Source of the DNA: Synechococcus sp. JA-2-3B'a(2-13)
GTDB lineage: Bacteria > Cyanobacteriota > Cyanobacteriia > Thermostichales > Thermostichaceae
Direction of reading: 5' to 3'
Length of the DNA stretch: 64,000 nucleotides
Assembly (NCBI RefSeq): GCF_000013225.1
Contig: NC_007776.1
Location: 391,277 to 455,276, forward strand
In this document: positions 9,503-18,260 of the stretch, piece after piece
How positions within the stretch are numbered: position 1 is the first letter of the stretch
How the letters are laid out: each line of letters begins with the position of its first letter
Position numbers and translations under genes: made by a program
The notes under the pieces: generated by a model
What the model was told of the DNA's origin: nothing
Seen by the model: the letters and a program-made list of their open reading frames with translations, nothing else
Database searches by the model: none

Positions 9503-10116
9503 GGCCTCGCGCTCCGCTCATCACTTTTTGACATTTTCTCATCTCGATAGGCGACACGCCTGCCTTGAATGAGATAGGCTTCGGCTATAAACTCTTCCCG
9601 ACTTCTAAACAAGTCCCCCTCTGGAAGTTTGCAAAGGGCAAGAAGACGAGATTCTAGAGCCTCATGAGTCTCCAAAGAGCCATTGGCCAAGATGTGGTTG
9701 ACCGGAATCCCACTTTGAAAAAGTTTACGCGCCACCAGCAACGATCTATGACATTCAATAGGGTCTTTCTCAGCACACATCAGTGCGATCCGATACCGAC
9801 TAGAACCTTGGATCAGACGGTCGATCCCTTCGAGGAAGGCTGGCTCATTTGCCAGTCGTTCATACTGAATCCTACCCTGATCATAGCAGCTCGGATTTTC
9901 GCTACGTCCTCCCAATTCTTTGCCCAGAAAGACGTAAGCAATACCTGCTGCCGCTAAAGCACTTTTCAACTTTTCTTGTGAATATTGAGGGACGTAACGG
10001 CTATATGGACGTGAGCGAACGTCGCCAATACCGGTGATGTTGTACTGGCGCAGTAAGTCTATGAAAAAATCAATCTCGTGGTTTGAGTGACCAATCGTGT
10101 AGATCTCTGATTTCAT
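9499..10116 (-). CDS. DUF488 family protein (first of pair)
   Basis: A 205-residue DUF488 protein. It has IYTIGHSNHEIDFFIDLL at the start, the diagnostic GDVRSRPYSRYVPQYSQEKL, and the Cys-His motif LMCAEKDPIECHRSLLVA. It differs from its neighbour in carrying a basic C-terminal tail of about 45 residues. Having two diverged DUF488 proteins side by side suggests a heteromer or two substrates rather than recent duplication, because the two are clearly different in sequence. It overlaps the upstream OB-like gene by four bases (10113-10116). DUF488 genes are often found in accessory, defence-like neighbourhoods; that link is inference here. Confidence 0.87.
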   Translation of the reverse strand: MKSEIYTIGHSNHEIDFFIDLLRQYNITGIGDVRSRPYSRYVPQYSQEKLKSALAAAGIAYVFLGKELGGRSENPSCYDQGRIQYERLANEPAFLEGIDRLIQGSSRYRIALMCAEKDPIECHRSLLVARKLFQSGIPVNHILANGSLETHEALESRLLALCKLPEGDLFRSREEFIAEAYLIQGRRVAYRDEKMSKSDERSARP

Positions 10117-10796
10117 ATGAGTCGACCTGAGTAGAGAACAGCCGCTATCAGCTTGTAGTAATAGCCCAAGTAGGGATCGCTAAGGCTAACACACAGCACC
10201 GGATCGGGGATGTCATATTGACCGTCTTCGCCCATTAGGAAATCCCGTTCAATCACAGGATCGGTAACATCCATGCAGTATTTTACTCCCTTGTATACAA
10301 ACTCGCCGCGTACTCTACGCTTAGAATTCGGGTATCCTGGTGCCTTGTAACCAACCAACAGACGCAAATGCTCGACCGGTACAAGGTAAAGAGAAACTCC
10401 GCTTTCTCGCCCGACACTTAACCGGTTGTTCCACCCAGCATAGCTGCTCTCGCCAGTGCCCCAGAGATTCTCAGGGTTGTCTAGCCAACTGTTGATATCC
10501 TCCCAAGGCAGGTGGCCAACTTTTTTCCAGCGGTGCTTTGGATTGATAACGTGGTTCTCCCTCTGGTGAGGTAGTGGCTGAGGTGTATCACAAGAGACAC
10601 AGAGAATATCAAGAAGTTCTGGGTCGCCACCGCTCTCGTAGTACCTCTCATGTTCAGAGACCTCATGTGACGGGCGGCTGCTGACAGGACGCACCCATTC
10701 TCCTGGCTCTCCGTTCTGCCATTCCTTGCCGGCAATACAGCGACCGGCCATTTTTCTGGAGTTGGCGAAACAGACAATCGTCTTGACGTAAGACAT
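10113..10796 (-). CDS. Possible dual OB-domain protein, first gene of the DUF488 cassette
   Basis: A 227-residue soluble protein with no membrane segment. It opens with MSYVKTIVCFANSRKMAGRCIAG, continues with EWVRPVS and a Trp-rich middle, and ends in strands containing VLCVSLSDPYLGYYYKLIAAVL. This resembles the family annotated as dual OB-containing domain proteins, which are small, beta-rich, predicted nucleic-acid binders and are found next to DUF488 genes. The match is from memory of the family and not verified. Four-base overlap with the DUF488 gene downstream places all three in one transcript. The sequence is AT-richer than flanking genes. Confidence 0.65.
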   Translation of the reverse strand: MSYVKTIVCFANSRKMAGRCIAGKEWQNGEPGEWVRPVSSRPSHEVSEHERYYESGGDPELLDILCVSCDTPQPLPHQRENHVINPKHRWKKVGHLPWEDINSWLDNPENLWGTGESSYAGWNNRLSVGRESGVSLYLVPVEHLRLLVGYKAPGYPNSKRRVRGEFVYKGVKYCMDVTDPVIERDFLMGEDGQYDIPDPVLCVSLSDPYLGYYYKLIAAVLYSGRLI

Positions 10797-10862
10797 ACAG
10801 GCTTCTGGGGCAAGGGCAAAGGCTCAATAGGAGTAATTTTCGGCTTCTTGAAAGTCCAGTAG

Positions 10863-11819
10863 TCAAATCCGTTCTTCAGGGCGAAAGGGGATTAAAAGGG
10901 CGCGGGGCGCTTTGGCACGGCGAGAGACCAAAATCAACGCCACAATACTGAGCAGATAGGGCAACATTAAGAAAAACTGATAGGGGATCCGGCTACCCCA
11001 AAGCTGCTGAAGGCGCAATTGCAAAGCATCAAACCCGGCAAACAGCAACGCTCCTCCTAAGGCTCGCCACGGATCCCAAGCGGCAAAAACCACCAGAGCA
11101 ATGCAAATCCACCCCCGCCCATTGACGATATTGAAGAAAAACGCATCGAACGCAGAGAGGGTTAAAAAAGCACCGGCCACGGCCATAAGAGCGCTGCCCA
11201 CCATCACCGCTCCGGTACGAACGGCATAGACCGGGATCCCCTGGGAAGCGGCAGCCTGGGGATTTTCTCCAACCATGCGCACGGCCAGGCCCAGCGGAGT
11301 TCGGTAGAGGATGTAGGCCATGAGGGGCACCAGGAGAAGGCTGAGGTAGGTGAGGGGCGGCTGGGTAAACAGGGTTTCTCCCAGAAAGGGCAGGCTGGAG
11401 AGACCCGGGATCGGCCAAGGGCTGAAGGGGACGATTTTGGGAGGAGAGGTGACCTGGGGCAGGACCATGCGATAGACAAAATAGGCGGCATTAATGGTCA
11501 AGAGGGTGATGCCGATGCCGGTGACGTGCTGGGAAACCCCAAGGCGGACGGTCAACAGGCTGTGAATCAAGCCCACGCCGGCACCTAGGGTGGCAGCAAA
11601 GGCTACGCCCCACCACAATCCGGATCCCTGATAGACCACCAGCCAACCGGTCATGGCCCCCAGGGTCATGATCCCTTCGATGCCCAAATTGAGAACGCCG
11701 GCCCGCTCACAGAGGACTTCGCCCAAAGTGCCAAAGAGCAAGGGAGTGGCAATGCGCAGGGTGGCCACCCAAAAGCTGGTGGTGCTGATTAAGCTGATTA
11801 GACTCAGGAGTGCAGACAC
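10863..11819 (-). CDS. ABC transporter permease, BMP/nucleoside-importer type (second permease)
   Basis: Inner-membrane permease of the BPD_transp_2 family (NupQ/YufQ type), 318 residues with about eight hydrophobic segments. Diagnostic stretches are LLFGTLGEVLCERAGVLNLGIEG near the N-terminus and GRGWICIALVVFAAWDPW near the C-terminus. It works with the other permease, the double ATPase and the BMP-type binding protein encoded upstream. Such systems usually import purine or pyrimidine nucleosides. It is the last gene of the operon, six bases after the other permease. Confidence 0.88.
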   Translation of the reverse strand: MSALLSLISLISTTSFWVATLRIATPLLFGTLGEVLCERAGVLNLGIEGIMTLGAMTGWLVVYQGSGLWWGVAFAATLGAGVGLIHSLLTVRLGVSQHVTGIGITLLTINAAYFVYRMVLPQVTSPPKIVPFSPWPIPGLSSLPFLGETLFTQPPLTYLSLLLVPLMAYILYRTPLGLAVRMVGENPQAAASQGIPVYAVRTGAVMVGSALMAVAGAFLTLSAFDAFFFNIVNGRGWICIALVVFAAWDPWRALGGALLFAGFDALQLRLQQLWGSRIPYQFFLMLPYLLSIVALILVSRRAKAPRALLIPFRPEERI

Positions 11820-11825
11820 GGGTGC

Positions 11826-12875
11826 TCAGTCCCAGCGCAGACGATAACGGGCCAATCCCATGCAGACCAACATCCACAGCAGGGCAGCAGCAACAATGAC
11901 ATCGGCAAGATAGGTGGGAACGCCCAAGCTACGCCCCATGGTATCGGCTCCCACATAAACCCCGGCAATGAAGACCGCCGCCCCCACCACTCCCAAGGGA
12001 TGCAGTTGGGCCAACAGGGCAACGACGATGCCGGTGTAGCCAAAGCCCGGGGATAAATCCAAGGTGAGATAGCCCTTGAGCCCGAGAAGTTCACAAGCTC
12101 CCGCCAAGCCTGCCAGCCCCCCTCCCAGCAGTGAGGTATACAAAATAACTCCCTGGACTGGGATGCCGAGAAACCTGGCCGCTTCCGGGTTCGCGCCTAC
12201 GGCTCGCATTTCTAAGCCCCAAACGGTGAACTGCTCCAGCCCCCACACCCCCAGGGCAGCAAGCAGGGCGATGATCAAACCGGCGTGGAGACGACTGCGG
12301 GGGATCAGCCGCGGCAGAAGAGCACTCTCCGCCAGGGCACGACCTTGGGGCCAACCGAGAGCCAGAGGATCTTTGAGGGGGCCTTCCAGGAGATAGCTGA
12401 TCCCGAGAAGAATGACAAAATTGAGCAGCAGGGTGGTCACCACTTCGTCCACCTGGAACTGGGTCTTGAGCCAGGCCGGGATCCACAGCAACAGCCCTCC
12501 GGCAATCCAGCCCGCCAGCAGCAGCACCAGCACCAACCACGGGCGCGGCAGCGAAAGCCCAGCGGTGCCCAAGAGGCTGGCAACCAGAGCCCCGCCATAA
12601 AACTGGCCTTCCGCACCGATGTTCCACAACTTGGCCCGAAAACACACCGCCACCGCCAATCCCGTCAGGATCAGGGGAATGGCCCGAGTCAAGGTCTCGC
12701 TTAGGGCAAAGGGGGATCCCACCGCTCCCCGCAGCAAAGCTCCATAGGCTGCCAAAACCGGGGATCCCGTCCACAGGATCAGCAGGCTACAGGAGAGGAA
12801 AGCCAGGACAATGGCTGCCATCGGCGCGCTCAGGATCAGCCAAAGGGGCACAGTGGAACGAGGCTCAACACGCAT
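11826..12875 (-). CDS. ABC transporter permease, BMP/nucleoside-importer type (first permease)
   Basis: 349-residue permease of the NupP/YufP type with eight or more hydrophobic segments. Recognisable stretches are LAVCFRAKLWNIGAEGQFYGGAL (a shortened form of the family's inner loop) and FGYTGIVVALLAQLHPLGVV. It overlaps the ATPase gene by 11 bp (12865-12875), so the two are translationally coupled. With the partner permease it forms the heterodimeric membrane channel of the importer. Confidence 0.88.
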   Translation of the reverse strand: MRVEPRSTVPLWLILSAPMAAIVLAFLSCSLLILWTGSPVLAAYGALLRGAVGSPFALSETLTRAIPLILTGLAVAVCFRAKLWNIGAEGQFYGGALVASLLGTAGLSLPRPWLVLVLLLAGWIAGGLLLWIPAWLKTQFQVDEVVTTLLLNFVILLGISYLLEGPLKDPLALGWPQGRALAESALLPRLIPRSRLHAGLIIALLAALGVWGLEQFTVWGLEMRAVGANPEAARFLGIPVQGVILYTSLLGGGLAGLAGACELLGLKGYLTLDLSPGFGYTGIVVALLAQLHPLGVVGAAVFIAGVYVGADTMGRSLGVPTYLADVIVAAALLWMLVCMGLARYRLRWD

Positions 12876-14427
12876 CGGCCACCTCCTGCCCGGCCATGCG
12901 CAACCCCAAGGCGGTCACCGTTGTGGTTTGGGTCGGGACTGCCGAGGAAAGCCGACCGCGATAGAGCACCGCCACCCGATCGGCCAAACTCAGCAATTCA
13001 TCCAGGTCTTCGGAAATGAGCAGGATCCCGGCTCCAGCCCGGGCTGCTGCCAGCAGTTGGGCATGCACGTAAGCCACAGCCCCCAGATCCAGTCCCCGCG
13101 TCGGTTGGTGAGCCACAATTACCTGGGGATCCCGACACAGCTCCCGCGAGAGGATCACTTTTTGCATATTTCCGCCGGACAGCAGTTGCACTGGCATCTG
13201 GAGCGCCTGCCGCGGATCCCCACTCTGGAGTCCCCGCACATCGTAGGTCTGTAGCCAGGTGTGGGCCTGCTGATAGATTTGGCGGTGACGCAGGATCCCC
13301 CACCGCGAGAATTCGGGATCCCGATAGCGCTCGATGACCCAGTTTTCCCATAGGCTAAGGGAACCAATCAGCCCAGTTTTGTGGCGGTCTTCTGGGATCC
13401 GGGCCATGCCTTGCCGCACCATCTCAGCAGGAGAGATCAGCCGCAGGACTCGGCCATGCAGATGGAGATGACCTTGGTGGGGCCGGATCACCCCACAGAC
13501 CAGATCTGCCAGAACGGCCTGCCCATTGCCCGCCACCCCGGCAATACCCACGATTTCGTGACGCCGCACCGTCAAAGAAACCTGCTCCAGATGCTGCTGC
13601 CCCACCCGACAGGAGACCTGCTGCAACTCTAAGACCGTCTCCCCCGGAGACAAAGGGGCTTTGACCACCGCCGCCAACCGCTGCCCCACCATCGCTTCCG
13701 CCAGAGCTGTGGGATGGATCTCAGCCGTCTTGCCCGTCATCACCACCCGCCCTGAGCGCAGCACCATCACCCGGTCACTGATGCGCATCACCTCCTGGAG
13801 CTTGTGGGAAATCAGCAGGATCCCCAGTCCGCGACCGGCCATCTGCCGTAGGGTGTGAAAAAACGGCTCAATTTCCGGTGGGGTCAACACCGCCGTAGGC
13901 TCATCCAAAATCAGGATCCGCGCCCCTCGATACAGCACCTTGAGGATCTCCACCCGCTGCCGCTCCCCTAAGGTTAGAGATCCCACCAGAGCATCGGGAT
14001 CCACGGCCAACCCCAATTCCTCAGCCAGCTTTTGGATGCGCCGCCGTCCCTCTCGCCGCCGAGACCATAGGTGCCACAGGGGCTGAGTGCCCAGCAGAAT
14101 GTTGTCCAGCACCGATAGATTATCGGCCAAGACCACATGCTGATGCACCATGCCTATCCCCGCCGCCAGGGCAGCCGCCGGGGATCCCAGCTTGAGGGGC
14201 CGACCAAACACCCACACCTGACCCTGATCGGGAACGTAGTGCCCAAACAGGATATTCATCAGCGTCGTTTTGCCCGCCCCATTTTCCCCCAAGATGGCCA
14301 GAATCTCCCCGGCCCGCAGCTCAAGATCAATCTGGTCGTTGGCCAGCAGAGCACCAAAGCGCTTAGTAATGCCCACCACCTTCAAGGCCAAAGGCGCTTC
14401 AGAGGGTGGACTTGGGTTCGCTGTCAT
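12865..14427 (-). CDS. ABC transporter ATP-binding protein, tandem ATPase (NupO-like)
   Basis: A 520-residue protein with two ABC cassettes in tandem, as in ribose and nucleoside importers. The first has Walker A GENGAGKTT, signature LTLGERQRVEILK and Walker B ILILDEPTA. The second is degenerate, with Walker A replaced by GVAGNGQ, signature LLSGGNMQKV and VIVAHQPTRGLD at Walker B. The frame opens at 14442, but Met at 14427 (MTANPSPPSEAP) is a better start. It overlaps the binding-protein gene by 29 bp. Degeneracy of the second nucleotide site is normal for the family. Confidence 0.92.
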   Translation of the reverse strand: MTANPSPPSEAPLALKVVGITKRFGALLANDQIDLELRAGEILAILGENGAGKTTLMNILFGHYVPDQGQVWVFGRPLKLGSPAAALAAGIGMVHQHVVLADNLSVLDNILLGTQPLWHLWSRRREGRRRIQKLAEELGLAVDPDALVGSLTLGERQRVEILKVLYRGARILILDEPTAVLTPPEIEPFFHTLRQMAGRGLGILLISHKLQEVMRISDRVMVLRSGRVVMTGKTAEIHPTALAEAMVGQRLAAVVKAPLSPGETVLELQQVSCRVGQQHLEQVSLTVRRHEIVGIAGVAGNGQAVLADLVCGVIRPHQGHLHLHGRVLRLISPAEMVRQGMARIPEDRHKTGLIGSLSLWENWVIERYRDPEFSRWGILRHRQIYQQAHTWLQTYDVRGLQSGDPRQALQMPVQLLSGGNMQKVILSRELCRDPQVIVAHQPTRGLDLGAVAYVHAQLLAAARAGAGILLISEDLDELLSLADRVAVLYRGRLSSAVPTQTTTVTALGLRMAGQEVADAC

Positions 14428-15427
14428 CGATGGCCACAACAAAAGACCCCGCCAAAATCTCTGCCTGCCGCTGCATCACCTTAGCTTTCAGTTCAGCCGG
14501 AACCTTGTCGGCAAAGGTTCCCCAGTCGGAGAGGCTGGATCCCCCATATTTCATCATGCTGTAGATCCCGTAGTCCTCTGCCTTAAATTCTCCGGCCTTC
14601 ACCGCGGCAATGGCTCTGTCGATGGTGGGTTCCATGTGCCACAGGGCGCTGACCACCACCGTTTCCGGGTAGTCCGGCTGGGTATCGATCACATTGCCGA
14701 TGGCCAAAACGCCCCTCTCTTTGGCGGCATCAGATACCCCAAACCGCTCTGCATAGAGGATATCCGCGCCGGCATCAATTTGGGCAAAAGCCGCCTCTTT
14801 GGCTTTGGGGGGATCAAACCAACTGCCGATAAAGGTGACCAAAAACTTCACCTCCGGCTGCAGTTCCCTCGCCCCTGCCATAAAAGCATTCATGAGGCGG
14901 TTCACCTCTGGAATGGGATAGCCCCCCACCATGCCGATAATTTTGGAGCGCGTCAGCCCCCCGGCCACCATTCCCGTCAAATAGGAAGGCTCGTGGATGT
15001 AGTTGTCAAACACGGCAAAATTGCTCAGGGCAGGATCCGGCTTGAGGCTGGATCCCATCAAAAAGCTGACCTTGGGATAGTCTTTGGCTACTTCCCGCGC
15101 TTCCCGCTCCACCCCGAAGACCTCACCCACCAGCAGTTGGACGCTGCTCTCGGCATACTGACGCAGCACCCGTGGGTAGTCGGTGTTGGAAACTGACTCC
15201 GACCAGGTATAGTCAATATCCCCCCGCTCCTGGGCGGTCATCAAGGCTTTATGGATCCGGCTCACCCACTGCTGCTCAATGGGAACCGTATAAACCCCGG
15301 CCACCTTCAGCTTGGTTCCTTGAGCCACCGCGGCATCGCGAACCAACCAGCGGCTCCCCATCAGGCCAGCCACAAAAGCCCCAGAACGCAGGCAGAAGTC
15401 CCGCCGGGAGAGTTCTAAACGTGCCAT
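14399..15427 (-). CDS. BMP family substrate-binding protein of the ABC importer
   Basis: A 342-residue periplasmic binding protein of the BMP/PnrA class. The N-terminus carries a twin-arginine signal (SRRDFCLRSGAFVAG), so it is probably exported folded through Tat, and there is no lipobox. The body has FVAGL-type hydrophobic core and the family's GMVGGYPIPEVNRLMNAF and GADILYAERFG. Members bind nucleosides, but related proteins bind other small nitrogenous compounds, so the ligand is not settled. It is the first gene of the operon, directly behind an NtcA-type promoter. A cytosine deaminase gene is divergent from it. Confidence 0.88.
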   Translation of the reverse strand: MARLELSRRDFCLRSGAFVAGLMGSRWLVRDAAVAQGTKLKVAGVYTVPIEQQWVSRIHKALMTAQERGDIDYTWSESVSNTDYPRVLRQYAESSVQLLVGEVFGVEREAREVAKDYPKVSFLMGSSLKPDPALSNFAVFDNYIHEPSYLTGMVAGGLTRSKIIGMVGGYPIPEVNRLMNAFMAGARELQPEVKFLVTFIGSWFDPPKAKEAAFAQIDAGADILYAERFGVSDAAKERGVLAIGNVIDTQPDYPETVVVSALWHMEPTIDRAIAAVKAGEFKAEDYGIYSMMKYGGSSLSDWGTFADKVPAELKAKVMQRQAEILAGSFVVAIDDSEPKSTL

Positions 15428-15474
15428 AGTCGCTTCTGTTGAGGTTAGTTCGAGATCGGGTTACTGCTCGGCTT

Positions 15475-15516
15475 ATCCTAAGGGGGAGATCCCTGAAAAT
15501 ATGTATCCTGAAATAC
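15475..15516 (-). promoter_or_regulatory. NtcA-activated promoter of the BMP importer operon
   Basis: On the minus strand GTA-N8-TAC (15503-15516) is followed by exactly 22 bases and then TAGGAT (15475-15480), which fits TAN3T. GTAN8TAC-N22/23-TAN3T is the established architecture of NtcA-activated cyanobacterial promoters. The predicted start is about 40 nt upstream of the binding-protein ATG at 15427. The box also lies about 310 bp upstream of the divergent cytosine deaminase gene. Confidence 0.72.
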
Positions 15517-15828
15517 AATTTTTTGAGAAGGAGCTTGTTTGTAATGGACAACGAAGTTTTGCTGACGGTTGGAATGGATGTAAGGGCCAAGTCCTCTCAA
15601 ATCAGCTCTCGATAGATTATCCTTCTGACTACTTGGTTGATATCTTGCACAACCGGATGCTGTTGGGGACTACAGCCCTCTTTTATAAAGTGAGCAATAA
15701 CCCAATCAACTGGTTTCCTAAATTCGGGCTTTGAGGTAATTTAAGACATCTTTATCTGATTTGGCCTATCATTCAGTCAACTGTAGTTGCTTCTTTCCAT
15801 CCTAAGTTCAAACAAATAGCCACAACAT
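15517..15828. other. Intergenic region upstream of cytosine deaminase
   Basis: About 310 bp between the NtcA box and codA. A 77-codon frame (15501-15734) has no recognisable features and would overlap the regulatory site, so I do not call it. Probably the codA promoter region. Confidence 0.45.
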
Positions 15829-17103
15829 ATGGATCTCATTTTGCGCCGGGCCAATTTGCCGGATGGCCGCAAGGGAATCGATATCGGTATCCAGGGGGAT
15901 CGCATTGTGGCTCTGGAAAGCAACTTACAAGCCACTGCCCCCCAAGAAATTGATGTCACCAACCGCTTGGTGTCGCCCCCCTTTGTGGATGCCCACTTTC
16001 ACCTGGATGCCACCCTTACCTACGGGATCCCGCGCGTCAACCAATCGGGCACCTTGCTGGAAGGGATCGCCCTCTGGGGAGAGTTGAAGCCACTGCTAAC
16101 TCCGGAGGCGGTCATCGAGCGGGCTCTAACCTACTGCGACTGGGCAGTGGCGCGCGGGATCTTAGCCATCCGCGCCCATGTGGACGTGTGCGATCCCAAC
16201 CTGGTGGCGGTGCGGGCCTTGCTGGAGGTCAAGCAAAAAGTATCCCCCTACCTGGATTTGCAACTGGTGGCCTTTCCCCAAGATGGCTACTACCGCTCGC
16301 CGGGGGCGGTGCAGCTTTTGGAGAAGGCTCTGGATTTGGGGGTGGAGGTGGTGGGTGGGATCCCCCACTTCGAGCGGACGATGGCCGAAGGAGCCGCTTC
16401 AGTGCGGGCTCTGTGCGAGATTGCAGCCGCGCGGGGCCTGCGGGTGGATCTGCACTGCGACGAAACAGACGACCCCCTCTCCCGCCACGTGGAGACCCTG
16501 GCCTACGAGACGCTGCGGCTGGGCCTGCAGGGGCGGGTGGCCGCCTCCCACCTCACCTCGATGCACTCAATGGACAACGCCTACGTGAGCAAACTCATTC
16601 CCCTGATGGCCGAAGCAGAGCTGGGGGTGATCGCCAACCCGCTGGTGAACCTGGTGCTGCAGGGCCGCCACGATACCTATCCCAAGCGGCGGGGGCTGAC
16701 GCGGGTGCCGGAGCTGATGGCCGCCGGGCTGACGGTGGCTTTTGGCCAGGACTGTGTGATGGATCCCTGGTACCCTCTGGGCAGCGGCAACATGCTGGAA
16801 GTGGCCCACATGGCCGTCCACGCTGCCCAGATGACAGGCTATGAGCAGATGCGGCAGTGCTTCTTGGCGGTTACGGAAAACCCGGCCCGCATTCTGGGGT
16901 TAGAAGGCTACGGACTAGAACCCGGCTGCTATGCCGACTTGGTGGTGCTCCAGGCTGCTGATGCCGTCGAAGCTATTCGCCTGAAACCAGCTTGCCTGTA
17001 TGTCTTCCGCCGGGGACGGCTGATCGCCCAAACCCCGCCGGTGGTTGCCCAGCTCCATTTGCCGGGGCGCTCGGCCCAGGTGGACTTCACCCGCCAGCTT
17101 TAA
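15829..17103 (+). CDS. codA: Cytosine deaminase (CodA-like amidohydrolase)
   Basis: Amidohydrolase-superfamily enzyme converting cytosine to uracil and ammonia; relatives act on isoguanine or creatinine. Metal site His56 and His58 (DAHFHLD), the proton-shuttle segment LHCDETDD, SHLTSMHS (metal His) and the catalytic Asp region QDCVMDPWYPLGSG match E. coli CodA closely. Length of 424 matches the family (about 425). Uracil release plus ammonia fits the adjacent nucleoside-type importer and its NtcA promoter, making a nitrogen-scavenging unit (inference). The stop codon shares the palindrome TTAA with the stop of the convergent gene. Confidence 0.88.
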   Translation: MDLILRRANLPDGRKGIDIGIQGDRIVALESNLQATAPQEIDVTNRLVSPPFVDAHFHLDATLTYGIPRVNQSGTLLEGIALWGELKPLLTPEAVIERALTYCDWAVARGILAIRAHVDVCDPNLVAVRALLEVKQKVSPYLDLQLVAFPQDGYYRSPGAVQLLEKALDLGVEVVGGIPHFERTMAEGAASVRALCEIAAARGLRVDLHCDETDDPLSRHVETLAYETLRLGLQGRVAASHLTSMHSMDNAYVSKLIPLMAEAELGVIANPLVNLVLQGRHDTYPKRRGLTRVPELMAAGLTVAFGQDCVMDPWYPLGSGNMLEVAHMAVHAAQMTGYEQMRQCFLAVTENPARILGLEGYGLEPGCYADLVVLQAADAVEAIRLKPACLYVFRRGRLIAQTPPVVAQLHLPGRSAQVDFTRQL

Positions 17104-17558
17104 CGGCGCACGGTGCCGCTGAAGCCGCTGGCTTTGAACTGCTCCATAGTCAGAGGCAGCGGGCTGGTCACGGGCACGGAGATGCGAATGGAGAAGGGGC
17201 TTTCGCCGGGGGGAACCTCCTCGATGGCTCCCAGGCGGGTGCGCTCCGGCAGAACCTCATTGCCGTTGGCATCGTAAAGGCGACCGAAGACATCCGCATT
17301 CAGCACAGTATTTCTGGAGCGGTTGACCACCGTGCCTTCAATGAATAGGCACCTGGCCGGTATGGGGTTGCCGTTGCTGGTAACCAGGTTGGTGTATTCG
17401 GGGGTATCCGGGCAGGGGGTGAGGTGCAAATCCTTCAGTTGCAGGGGGATGGCTCCAAAACCCAGCAAGAGCGCCGCCAATGCCACACAGCCAAAGCTCA
17501 TGCAGACAAGACGCAGCTTTTGGGTTAGCCACTGCGCCGGCTTCCAAACTTGGCTCAT
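17100..17558 (-). CDS. Membrane-anchored protein with extracellular beta domain (FxLYD-like)
   Basis: A 152-residue protein from Met 17558, preceded by a good ribosome binding site (TTGGAGG). One N-terminal transmembrane helix (LVCMSFGCVALAALLLGFGAI) anchors an outside domain with a strand pattern resembling FxLYD domains (IEGTVVNRSRNTVLNADVFGRLYDANGN, then the PPGESPFSI stretch). Such domains occur on envelope proteins of unknown role. The longer open frame upstream to 17765 overlaps the folate gene and is not used. Confidence 0.7.
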   Translation of the reverse strand: MSQVWKPAQWLTQKLRLVCMSFGCVALAALLLGFGAIPLQLKDLHLTPCPDTPEYTNLVTSNGNPIPARCLFIEGTVVNRSRNTVLNADVFGRLYDANGNEVLPERTRLGAIEEVPPGESPFSIRISVPVTSPLPLTMEQFKASGFSGTVRR

Positions 17559-17589
17559 CGTTTTTCCTCCAAGGCCCACCCTCTTTAGT

Positions 17590-18216
17590 CTAGGGGATCC
17601 CCGTCTCGTAGAACCTCTCCTCGGTTTGGATCCCATCCAGGCGCTGATCCCAAGGATCCTGAGGCAGGGGCTGCTCCAGCAAGCAGGCTTGGGGGAGGAT
17701 GCCCCACTTGGGCACACTGGGATCCGGCAAAGCGGCCAAAAAGCGGTCGTAATAGCCGCCGCCATAGCCCAAACGCCTTCCCCAACGATCGCAGGCCAGG
17801 GCGGGCACCAGGATCAAATCCGCCTTGCCAGGGTCGATAACTGTGCTGCCGGGAGAAGGCTCCAACAAGCCCCAGCAGTTGGGGACAAGCTCAGCCGGCT
17901 GGTAGCGGTGCCACTGCATTTGCCGCCGCGGCAGACAACGGGGGATCCCCCACTGCTTCTCTGGAAAAAGGGCAAACAGGGATCCCAAGTCCACCTCGGA
18001 GCCGAAGGCCACATAGGCCAGGATGGTTTTGGCGGCCAAAAGTTGGGGGCAAGAGGCCAAATGAGCCACTACCTTTTGGCTGATAAGGGATCTGTCCAAC
18101 CCCTGCCGTAGCTGGCGAAAGTGCTGGCGCAGGCGAGCTTTTTCTAGGGCAGGATCTGCTGCCAGAGAACTGGGCCGCCAAGAAGAAGACAGTTCCGGGG
18201 AAGGGAGTTCCTGCAC
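17590..18216 (-). CDS. 5-formyltetrahydrofolate cyclo-ligase
   Basis: ATP-dependent conversion of 5-formyl-THF to 5,10-methenyl-THF, recycling folate. The diagnostic C-terminal glycine-rich motif RRLGYGGGYYDRFLA is present, along with the N-terminal basic helix KARLRQHFRQLRQGL and the substrate region EVDLGSLF. 208 residues, slightly longer than typical because of about 20 extra N-terminal residues, so a later start is possible. It lies 31 bp upstream of the FxLYD-like gene and may share its transcript. Confidence 0.92.
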   Translation of the reverse strand: MQELPSPELSSSWRPSSLAADPALEKARLRQHFRQLRQGLDRSLISQKVVAHLASCPQLLAAKTILAYVAFGSEVDLGSLFALFPEKQWGIPRCLPRRQMQWHRYQPAELVPNCWGLLEPSPGSTVIDPGKADLILVPALACDRWGRRLGYGGGYYDRFLAALPDPSVPKWGILPQACLLEQPLPQDPWDQRLDGIQTEERFYETGIP

Positions 18217-18260
18217 AAGCCCAATGCCGCTTGGATATTCGGTCTCTGCAAGATCTGAAT

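Noticed and set aside
15501-15734. 77-codon frame upstream of codA
   Set aside because: Would begin inside the NtcA box and shows no protein-like conservation cues.
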